A stretch of DNA of 11,030 nt, from assembly GCA_001839685.1 (NCBI GenBank), contig MLAK01000889.1:1385-12414 (forward strand), written 5' to 3'. Position numbers and translations under genes: made by a program. This stretch comes from Tritrichomonas foetus (lineage: Eukaryota; Parabasalia; Tritrichomonadida; Tritrichomonadidae). Positions 1-6,473 of the stretch are shown in pieces. Below the pieces are notes generated by a model. That model searched no databases. It had not been told where the DNA came from and saw nothing but the letters and a program-made list of their open reading frames with translations. Position 1 is the stretch's first letter, and every line of letters begins with the position of its first letter.

Positions 1-83
1 GTTTCATTCATATTAGTTTCATTCATATTAACTTCATTCATATTAGCTTCATTCATATTAACTTCATTCATATTAGTTTCATT
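1..83. repeat. 15-bp minisatellite, five full units plus a partial sixth
   Basis: Five consecutive 15-base units read TTCATTCATATTA preceded by a variable dinucleotide (GT, GT, AC, GC, AC). A sixth unit starts at 76 and breaks down after GTTTCATT at 83. The array reaches the left edge, so its true length is unknown. All variation falls on the first two bases of the unit and consists of transitions only. Because 15 is a multiple of three, some frames stay open through the array. On the minus strand one frame gives the pentapeptide Asn-Met-Asn-Glu-(Val/Ala/Thr), with a first ATG at 71-69. On the plus strand one frame gives (Val/Thr/Ala)-Ser-Phe-Ile-Leu and runs on to a TAA at 142-144. The repeat itself is certain. 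Whether it is coding cannot be decided from this piece. Confidence 0.95.
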
Positions 84-144
84 GATCAATTGTATTGATA
101 TCTATTTGGATTTCCAATTAGTGCTTCAAATGAGGAAGAAATAA

Positions 145-291
145 AAACTCTAGTATTGTTCATCATGTCAGATTAATATTTATGAGAATATATATGGTCG
201 TTACTTTGTAATAAATAATTTGATAGCATAAATGGTCACTAAAATATTTTTACGTTTATCATTTCGAAATTTGAGGAAAAAAATATTTCTC
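145..291 (+). promoter_or_regulatory. Upstream region of the radial spoke gene with an Inr-like element and a Myb-like site
   Basis: TCATTTC at 259-265 matches the trichomonad initiator consensus TCAYTWY. Its A (261) would start the transcript 31 bases before the ATG at 292, a leader length typical of trichomonads. TCGTTA at 198-203 is, on the minus strand, TAACGA, the core of the Myb recognition element described for Trichomonas vaginalis. Both motifs are short and expected by chance at appreciable frequency in AT-rich DNA. The initiator is supported mainly by its position. Confidence 0.4.
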
Positions 292-1821
292 ATGAGTGAA
301 GATATTGAAGGAGCAATCAACTATCTTGAATCAACCAATGAAAACGCACCCATTTCTATTTTACATCATGTTGGAGAAACTCTTGTCAGCATCTCCGATT
401 TCGGCCCCGATCGCCCGATTGATTTTTTTGAACCATTTTCTTATATTTTGAAAGAGAAAAGGCAACCGGAAAGGGATCCATTGCTTTCCTTACACGAACA
501 AAAAGGACCTGACTTTTCTCTTGCCCGAGAGGCTCAATCACGGATTCAAGTCAATCTTTTCCCGAAACAGAAACTCACAGCAGAAGGCGAAGAAGAAGAG
601 GAAGACCAGCCTGAAGAAGGTGATGAAGAAGGCGGCGAAGGAGGTGACGAAAAGCATGAAGAAGAAGAAACAATTAATGAAGGCGAAGTTCCAAATACAA
701 CAGCTGACCTTCGATTTTTCAGCCAGGTTGGAGTCGGACTTACAGAAAGAGAATCGATTTTATTACAGCAGTCAATACAGAAGCTGGTCAGATCGAAGCC
801 GATAGCAACGGCCCATTTCTGGGGAAAGGTTATGGGTGTTGATCGTGATTATTATGTTGTTGAAGCCGAGTTCAATGAAGGAGAACGTCCACACGACGAA
901 GGAAATGAAGAAGAAGAAAAGAATGAAGAAAACCCAGAAGATCCAAAAGAACAACACCCACCTTTAGAAGAGGACACAGGTCCAAATACATACAGCTATT
1001 TTGTTTGTACGGCCCTTGGTGGAAAATGGACACTTCTTCCAGACATAAAGCCAGACCAAATTGTTGCATCGCGCTCAATCAAGCAAATGTTTACTGGAGA
1101 CTTAAATGCACCTGTCTTGGCACCACCTGGTCGCTTTGAAGGTACAGAAAAGGAACTTCTTCGTACTTTCATTGCACGAGTTGTGCATTCGTGCACATTG
1201 GCGCCAAAGGGTCTCTATGATGCTGAAGAAAAGCCAGAAGAAGAAGACCAAGAACTCGATTCAAATGCACCTATCGTCATGGACGAAGAATGGGTTCCAA
1301 AGCCGCTTAATGGAATGGATGGTTTCGTGCACAGGACACCATGCATCCTTCCTCAGGGAAGAGTCGAATTCTGGGCTCCTGAAACTGAGGAAGAAGAAGA
1401 AGGTGAACCAAAAATCGAAAAAGGACCACCAATTTTACGTCCAATTTCTAAAGACGAACCAATCGAAGGAAATGTGCCAAGCTGGTCAATGAGAATCATC
1501 GAAAATGTGAGAAAACATTACTGGTTGAGATCAAACACTTGGCCTGGATTAAATATCTTGTCAACAGACAATGGAGATAAAATTGTAATGCTTTACTTCG
1601 GATGGGGAATGAAAGCTACACGACCACTTGAATGGCCACCACTTCCTGAGCCAAAGAAGAAACCAAAGCCCGTGGAAGAAGAAGAGGAAGAAGAAAAAGG
1701 TGAAAAGAATGAAGAAGAAGAAAATGGTGAAGATCAAGGTGATGAATCAAATCAACAAAAAGAAGATAATCAAACAACTGATTCAAACTATGATTCTTCC
1801 TATTCGTATTCAAACGCATAA
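292..1821 (+). CDS. Radial spoke head protein, RSP4/RSP6 (RSPH4A/RSPH6A) type
   Basis: This is a structural subunit of the radial spoke head, which contacts the central pair and transmits control to the dynein arms in 9+2 flagella. From the ATG at 292 it is 509 residues, close to Chlamydomonas RSP4 and RSP6 and shorter than human RSPH4A. Family signatures are visible in order: HFWGKVMGVDRDYYVVEAEF (about 175-194), a segment around NTYSYFVC and GGKW (about 232-247), a following SIKQMFTGDLNAPV-type stretch, and near the C-terminus RSNTWPG (413-419) and then YFGWGMK. Two strongly acidic low-complexity tracts, at about 97-133 and 461-495, flank or interrupt the conserved parts, with a shorter one near 200-225. 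An ATG at 232 would add 20 residues that are hydrophobic and basic and do not resemble the family. An initiator-like TCATTTC lies inside that extension, so 292 is preferred. The stop codon runs into TAAA. Family assignment is firm. RSP4 and RSP6 cannot be told apart. Confidence 0.93.
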   Translation: MSEDIEGAINYLESTNENAPISILHHVGETLVSISDFGPDRPIDFFEPFSYILKEKRQPERDPLLSLHEQKGPDFSLAREAQSRIQVNLFPKQKLTAEGEEEEEDQPEEGDEEGGEGGDEKHEEEETINEGEVPNTTADLRFFSQVGVGLTERESILLQQSIQKLVRSKPIATAHFWGKVMGVDRDYYVVEAEFNEGERPHDEGNEEEEKNEENPEDPKEQHPPLEEDTGPNTYSYFVCTALGGKWTLLPDIKPDQIVASRSIKQMFTGDLNAPVLAPPGRFEGTEKELLRTFIARVVHSCTLAPKGLYDAEEKPEEEDQELDSNAPIVMDEEWVPKPLNGMDGFVHRTPCILPQGRVEFWAPETEEEEEGEPKIEKGPPILRPISKDEPIEGNVPSWSMRIIENVRKHYWLRSNTWPGLNILSTDNGDKIVMLYFGWGMKATRPLEWPPLPEPKKKPKPVEEEEEEEKGEKNEEEENGEDQGDESNQQKEDNQTTDSNYDSSYSYSNA

Positions 1822-2127
1822 AGGAGCCTTTGTTTATATTGGGAAGAAAGGAGGTGTATTTAGGAATATATTAAACGTTATGATTGTCTTTACTTTGAAT
1901 ATTTTTAGTGAATGTTGATTGTTGAAGATTGATAAAGTTTCAAAGTTAAAAATGTCAAGTTAAAATTACTAAGACTTTTAATAATATGTTTATATACATT
2001 GAGAAAAGAAAATCAAATGTCTCCTATCTAAAAAGTTTCACCAGTTAATGAAAAAGCTGTCGATAGAACAATTTTATAATGTATTTTCTGATTATTTTTT
2101 CTATCTAATCATTCCTCTACTTGTTTT

Positions 2128-2280
2128 TCATTTCTCTTCTTTGAAAGTGAAGCATCGAGGATTGCAAAAACCATAAGTTTGTTGCATAATTGGTAAAATT
2201 GCTTCCCCAACAGCGTTTGCAGCATCAGCTGAAACTTTATCATTGAAAAATTGTTCATTAGAAACTAAACCACCAAAAAT
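2128..2280 (-). pseudogene. Possible 3' remnant of a decayed protein-coding gene
   Basis: Reading the minus strand from 2280, 50 codons are open down to a TGA at 2130-2128. The peptide has a protein-like, alanine-containing composition, including AANAVGEAILPIMQQTYGF followed by a Cys-rich end (GFCNPRCF). Local GC is higher than in the flanks. A TGA sits immediately upstream in frame (2283-2281). Beyond it the same frame and its +1 neighbour give further short plausible stretches interrupted by stops: MGYEVFFEFII in frame, YPSKWDMKSFLNLLFEF in the shifted frame. That is the pattern expected of a gene decayed by stops and frameshifts. I do not recognise the family. A chance open frame of 50 codons is not excluded. 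The upstream limit is uncertain and could reach about 2700. Confidence 0.35.
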
Positions 2281-2348
2281 TCAAATAATAAATTCAAAAA
2301 AGACTTCATATCCCATTTGGATGGATATCACTTTTCACAAGATCACGA

Positions 2349-2367
2349 TTTTTTTTTTTTTTTTTTT
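2349..2367. repeat. T19 homopolymer
   Basis: Nineteen consecutive T on the plus strand (A19 on the minus strand), by far the longest homopolymer in the window. It lies about 70 bases upstream, in minus-strand terms, of the coding-like remnant. It could be a slippage-prone AT tract or the trace of a poly(A) tail. No target-site duplication is obvious around it, so an inserted cDNA is not supported. Confidence 0.95.
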
Positions 2368-3310
2368 AACAGCTCATTTTAAGCCCATAATGATCACTGT
2401 CGAAATTTAATCAATGATTGAAAGACCGCCGTTTATATGATTTTTACATGTTTTGATCGTGGTTGGAATGAATCCGATCTAATACAATATTTTTCATTCC
2501 ATTTTGGAAAAAAATGAATATTCATCATTCAATAAGTTGACTATAGATTCTGAACTTCATCTTGTTATCGTATGATTCAAAATCAGTCAATCTATGCCTT
2601 CATCACCAAGTTATTGTTTACTGAATACTCCATATCGAAAAACTGCAAAAAGAATAAAGATAGAATCTAAATTCGTATAATAACAACACAAATCTGTATT
2701 AATTCAAAAAATGATAAAATGAATAACATTATATCGAATTGCATATTTTTTAATTTTGATGAATTTTCGTCAGTATGTTTATTATAGTTGAGATTGTGAT
2801 TCTAATACCAAAACAAAATTCGAATTGGAATCTAAATAAGATGCATTATCTTGAATTTGAGAGAAATGAGTTATGTGTTATTTGTAGATATGAATTAAAT
2901 AGAAATGATAGATAAATAATTAATGAAATGCTGTTATTTAGAACTTACATTTGAAATATCTATAAAAGATTCGTCAATTGAAAAAGTAGAAATTAAATCA
3001 GAAATCATTCTTAAAAGTGATATTTTTGGGGTACCATCAAGACTGAATAGCTATCTACATGAGAAATGTTAAGTGAATATTTTCCAAATATCTAAATCGA
3101 CGAAAATCAAAAAAATTCTGTCTAAAATTCAATTCAAATTATCTAGGAATTTTCCAAAACAATTTTTCATAGGAAAGACATGATTTGTAAACAAAATGAA
3201 AAACTCATATTATTTTTGTTGAAAAAATGGTTACTCAGATTCCGAAAAGTGAAACTATAAGTTATGCTTATAAGAATGGATTCTTCGAAACCCCAAATCG
3301 TTCGAAATGT

Positions 3311-3548
3311 GGCCGTTTAAAATTAAAATAATATTTCGTATTGGCAGCCGAAAAAATTCGTCCAATAATTCCTTATGAAGTTTCTCAACTAAATAAAGCG
3401 ATATTAGCGATTTCGAAAAATGTAACTGGCCAATTATAAAGGACTTTCAATGACGGTTATTAGGCCGTTATGTAAAAGTTTTCTTTATTGAAGGTCAATT
3501 GACAAGTGTCTGTTTACTATTTCTTTGAGTGGCCACATTACATTAAAA
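3311..3548 (+). promoter_or_regulatory. Putative CCT6 promoter with a cluster of Myb-type sites
   Basis: Three hexamers matching or nearly matching the Myb consensus YAAC(G/T)G lie within 48 bases. They are TAACTG at 3423-3428 (plus), CGGTTA at 3454-3459 (minus TAACCG, a variant) and CCGTTA at 3465-3470 (minus TAACGG). A related GGCCGTTT occurs at 3311-3318, sharing GGCCGTT with 3463-3469. A CCAAT pentamer falls at 3430-3434. No good TCAYTWY initiator is present within 60 bases of the ATG, so the transcription start cannot be placed. Myb factors are known transcription regulators in trichomonads. That these sites are used is inference. Confidence 0.35.
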
Positions 3549-5135
3549 ATGGCAGCTGTTTCTCAGTTAAATCAAAATGCCGAGCTTTACCGCCGTGATC
3601 AAGCTCTTTTGATGAACCTTAACGCTTCACATAGCCTTGCTGATATCCTCAAAACAAATCTTGGTCCAGCCGGTACATTAAAGATGCTCGTTGGCGGAGC
3701 TGGCGATGTTTCGCTCACAAAGGACGGTAACGTTCTCCTCAAGAACCTCACAATCATCCACCCAACAGCCATGCTTATTGCTCGTGCTGCCGTCGCTCAA
3801 GATGAAAATACAGGTGATGGTACCACTTCAACAGTTGTTTTAATCGATGGTATTCTCAAGAACTGCGAACGTCGTCTTGCAGAAGGCGTCCATCCACGCG
3901 TCCTTACAAACGGTCTCGAAGAAGCTCGTGATGAAGCCCTCAGATTCCTCGATTCATTCAAGACACCAGTTTCCAACTTTGATCGCAACCTTCTTCTTCA
4001 AATCGCTCGCACATCAATTGGAACTAAGTTACCACCAGAACTTGTCGAACATCTCTCCGAAATCGTTACAGATGCAGTTTTAACAATCAAGCCAGAAAAC
4101 GGTCCAGCCGATCTTTTGATGGTTGAACAATTAACAATGCTCACAAAACTCGCCAACGATACACAGCTTGTCAGAGGTCTCGTCCTCGATCACGGACTTC
4201 GCCATCCACTCATGAAACGCGATATGCATAACGTTTATATTCTCGCTTTGAACGTTTCCCTCGAATTCGAAAACACAGAAGTCAATACATCATTCGCTGC
4301 CACAAATGCTGCTGATCGCGAAAAATTCGCTCTCGCCGAACGTAAATTTGTTGACGATAAAGTTAAGGCAATCATCAAATTGAAGAACGAAGTCTGCACA
4401 AACGGCGAAGATTTCCTCGTTATCAACATGAAAGGTATCGATCCACCATCACTCGAACTTCTTTACCAAAACGGAATTTCTGCTCTCCGTCGTGCCAAGC
4501 GTAGGAACATGGAAAGACTCTCACGCGCCTGCGGCGGCAAAGAAACAAACAGCGTTGAAAACCTTTCCAAGGATAACCTTGGCTTTGCTGGACACGTTTG
4601 GGAAACCGCTCTTGGAGAAGATCACTTCACATTTGTTGAAGACTTGAAGAATCCAAAGTCTGTTACTATTCTCATGAAGGGACCAAATAGCTACGAAATT
4701 AAGCAACAGCAAGATGCTGTCCGTGATGGTCTCAGAGCCGTCAACAACGCCCTTGCCGATGGCGCCGTCGTTCCAGGCGCTGGTGCCTTCGAAGCAGCAC
4801 TTTCCAACCATCTCCATGAATTCAAGAAGACAGTCGATGGAAAGAAGAGGCTCGGTGTTGAAGCCTTCGCTGAAGCAGTCCTTGAAGTTCCACGCGTCAT
4901 CGCCGCAAATGCTGGACATGATGCTATCGATGTTCTTGTGTCACTTCAAAACGCTGCCGACAAGAAACTCAACCTCGGAATCAACATCGAAAATGGAGAG
5001 ATGATTGATCCAAAGGAGAAAGGAATTTGGGACAACTATTGCGTCAAGAAGAATCAACTCCAATCAGCCCCACTCGTTTCTTCACAACTTCTCCTTGTCG
5101 ATGAAATCCTCAAGGCAGGTAAACAGCTGAAGTAA
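3549..5135 (+). CDS. CCT6: T-complex protein 1 subunit zeta (CCT6)
   Basis: This is one of the eight paralogous subunits of the cytosolic TRiC/CCT group II chaperonin, which folds actin, tubulin and other proteins in an ATP-driven double ring. The protein is 528 residues, against about 531 for the human subunit. Chaperonin nucleotide-binding motifs are intact: NLGP (37-40), TKDGN (57-61), GDGTTS (89-94), DAVRDGLRAV (389-398, with Asp393 in the position of the catalytic aspartate) and VVPGAG (407-412). The subunit call rests on zeta-type segments: an N-terminus starting MAAV, RGLVLDHG.RHP, LRRAKRRNMERL, and WDNYCVKK near the end. The start is the ATG at 3549. The frame is open upstream to a TTG at 3525, but there is no earlier ATG, and MAAV matches the family's N-terminus. 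GC is high (39 of 60 at 4741-4800) and codons are strongly C-ending, pointing to high expression. The stop is followed by A, giving TAAA. Confidence 0.96.
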   Translation: MAAVSQLNQNAELYRRDQALLMNLNASHSLADILKTNLGPAGTLKMLVGGAGDVSLTKDGNVLLKNLTIIHPTAMLIARAAVAQDENTGDGTTSTVVLIDGILKNCERRLAEGVHPRVLTNGLEEARDEALRFLDSFKTPVSNFDRNLLLQIARTSIGTKLPPELVEHLSEIVTDAVLTIKPENGPADLLMVEQLTMLTKLANDTQLVRGLVLDHGLRHPLMKRDMHNVYILALNVSLEFENTEVNTSFAATNAADREKFALAERKFVDDKVKAIIKLKNEVCTNGEDFLVINMKGIDPPSLELLYQNGISALRRAKRRNMERLSRACGGKETNSVENLSKDNLGFAGHVWETALGEDHFTFVEDLKNPKSVTILMKGPNSYEIKQQQDAVRDGLRAVNNALADGAVVPGAGAFEAALSNHLHEFKKTVDGKKRLGVEAFAEAVLEVPRVIAANAGHDAIDVLVSLQNAADKKLNLGINIENGEMIDPKEKGIWDNYCVKKNQLQSAPLVSSQLLLVDEILKAGKQLK

Positions 5136-5342
5136 AGCAATCGAATTTTCTTTCGATCTCACTTTAATTATCAATTTCTCTCTTTTTCTTCTTTCTTCTT
5201 TCATTTTTCGACTTTCTTCTTCTGATTTTTTATACGGAAAGTATTTATCGAAATTGACATCAACAAAAAAGGACGAAAGAAAAGAAAAAATCTTCGATAT
5301 AGGTTTAGTAATTAGGAATTTTGGAACACATTCACGCAAGGT
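5136..5342. other. Convergent intergenic spacer with a pyrimidine-rich tract
   Basis: CCT6 (+) and the membrane protein gene (-) end tail to tail across 207 bases. On the plus strand 5175-5202 is an unbroken run of 28 pyrimidines, mostly T with C in TCTTT and TTCTTC steps, and pyrimidine richness continues to about 5230. It lies just downstream of the CCT6 stop. It may act in 3'-end formation or in keeping the two transcripts apart, or may be simple low complexity. A minus-strand open frame over this area has no ATG at its start and is composed of the complement of this tract, so no gene is called. Confidence 0.6.
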
Positions 5343-6473
5343 TTACTGCTGTACATCGTTTGCCTCACCAGCAGCTGCTTCTTCATCTTGCTCCTTGGGC
5401 TGATCATCATCTTGTTCATTTTCTTCAACATTTTCGCCATCATCCTCTTCACTCTCACTTTCAAATTCGCCCTCACCATCGCTGTTCTCAAGAATGGTCG
5501 AATTCGTTTCATTTGTTACTTCAGATCCCTCAAGAATGAAAGACTTGTTTTTATCCACAGTTGTTTCATTCAAAGTTTGATTAAGGTCTGTCAAATTGGC
5601 GTGGGCATCATCAAAGTTCAATGAATCAATTTTTTGTGCATCTTTTGATGTGAATGCTCCTGATGGACTAATTAAGAAGAACGATAGAACACCAGCAATG
5701 AGGGCAACCAAAAACACAAGTACAAAAATTGGCAAATTTGACGGCGGTTTGATTGATGTCTGAATTTCCACTTCCTCTTTTTCAGGGGAAGGAAGTTGAA
5801 CTGCATTGTCGACAACTGGCGATCTTGGCGGCGATGGAGATCTCCTTGGCGACCGTTTTCTTGGCGATTTCTTCTTCGGTGAATTAATGGGCGAAATGTC
5901 GGGGGTCAGGCCGCCTTTGGGAGACCCTCGAATTGACCCTCTTGGTGAAAGCGACTCTCTGATTGGAATATCCGGGCGTGGAGCCAAAACGTTTAATGGA
6001 ATAATATTTTTGGATAGATCTGTAATAGCGTTAATTCCTTGGTTTCGTTGGTCTGTCTGCTCTTTGTAAAGTTTTCCTGCAAGTTTGGTGCGAACGTAAG
6101 CAACTCGATCTGCATTTTCGTGGAAATTTTCAAGTCGATTCTTATGTCGAAGATTTCTGGCAAGACGCCACCATCTACTGTAATAAACTCCTTTGCGCCA
6201 AATTTCAAAATGTCTCGCTTTTCGAATTTCGTTCAATTTTGGTCGGATTTTCGCGAATTGCAAATATTGGAAAACTGCCTGCATTTCATGCAACTTCGTA
6301 AAGTCGCGGGTTGTGGCAAGCCAGAAAAGGCGCGAATTCTTTTCTTCGACTGCTTCTTCATCAGTCACTTTTAATTTTTGAACTTTATCGTATTGTTCAC
6401 TGAATGATTTGAAACTTAACTCACAGATACGTCGTGGTGAAGGTGGTTCTGGTGCTTCGCTGCTTAATTCCAT
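5343..6473 (-). CDS. Single-pass membrane protein: basic Ser-Pro-rich domain, one TM helix, sequon-rich acidic C-terminal domain
   Basis: I do not recognise this 376-residue protein. Residues 40-145 look helical and basic, with an aromatic/Arg-rich patch at 86-113 (FEIWRKGVYYSRWWRLARNL within it). Residues 174-230 are rich in proline-directed sites: eleven SP or TP pairs, three in the CDK-like form S-P-x-K/R (Ser198, 203, 208) inside a Lys/Arg cluster that would also serve as a nuclear localisation signal. A single hydrophobic segment spans about 248-268 (LPIFVLVFLVALIAGVLSFFLI). Six N-glycosylation sequons follow (Asn293, 298, 302, 309, 321, 324), with none before the helix, so the C-terminus is very probably luminal or extracellular. 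There is no N-terminal signal peptide, giving a type II orientation. The tail from 332 is strongly acidic and ends without a KDEL-type signal. The stop runs into TAAA. Possible roles include an inner nuclear membrane protein resembling the N-terminal arrangement of lamin B receptor, or a surface protein; both are inference. Confidence 0.85.
   Translation of the reverse strand: MELSSEAPEPPSPRRICELSFKSFSEQYDKVQKLKVTDEEAVEEKNSRLFWLATTRDFTKLHEMQAVFQYLQFAKIRPKLNEIRKARHFEIWRKGVYYSRWWRLARNLRHKNRLENFHENADRVAYVRTKLAGKLYKEQTDQRNQGINAITDLSKNIIPLNVLAPRPDIPIRESLSPRGSIRGSPKGGLTPDISPINSPKKKSPRKRSPRRSPSPPRSPVVDNAVQLPSPEKEEVEIQTSIKPPSNLPIFVLVFLVALIAGVLSFFLISPSGAFTSKDAQKIDSLNFDDAHANLTDLNQTLNETTVDKNKSFILEGSEVTNETNSTILENSDGEGEFESESEEDDGENVEENEQDDDQPKEQDEEAAAGEANDVQQ

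Larger units (their letters stand above)
1822..3548. other. 1.7-kb AT-rich intergenic region between the radial spoke gene and CCT6
   Basis: No intact gene is visible on either strand. GC is very low; bases 2701-2760 hold 9 G or C in 60. The first 300 bases look like 3' flank. The interval also contains a coding-like minus-strand segment ending at 2128, a T19 run at 2349-2367, a 12-bp palindrome ATGAATATTCAT at 2514-2525, a second short coding-like minus segment at 2937-3050, and the putative CCT6 promoter from about 3300 onward. A GTATGT at 2773-2778 resembles a trichomonad 5' splice site, but I see no matching ACTAAC...CACAG acceptor. Confidence 0.7.

Noticed and set aside
232..291. N-terminal extension of the radial spoke protein from the ATG at 232
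   Set aside because: The added residues do not fit the family, and an initiator-like element lies within the stretch.
521..805. 94-codon plus-strand frame inside the radial spoke gene
   Set aside because: A Lys-rich +1-frame reading of the GAA/GAG tracts of the real gene.
2340..2370. T19 run as the tail of a retroposed cDNA or retroelement
   Set aside because: No target-site duplication and no coding relic ending at the run in the right orientation.
2514..2525. 12-base palindrome ATGAATATTCAT
   Set aside because: Made almost only of A and T in an AT-rich spacer, so expected by chance; no gene start nearby.
2773..2778. GTATGT resembling a trichomonad 5' splice site
   Set aside because: It lies in a spacer without a surrounding gene, and no ACTAAC/CACAG-type branch-acceptor motif follows.
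3430..3434. CCAAT box upstream of CCT6
   Set aside because: A single pentamer in AT-rich DNA; no evidence that a CCAAT-type element is used in this lineage.
3525..3548. Eight-codon extension of CCT6 upstream of 3549
   Set aside because: It begins with TTG, not ATG; the protein from 3549 starts MAAV as CCT zeta does.
4521..4919. 132-codon antisense open frame inside CCT6
   Set aside because: It is the complement of a strongly codon-biased conserved gene; the peptide shows no family features.
5082..5339. 85-codon minus-strand open frame over the CCT6 3' end and the convergent spacer
   Set aside because: It opens with TTG, overlaps the conserved CCT6 C-terminus, and much of it is the Lys/Glu/Arg-rich complement of the pyrimidine tract.
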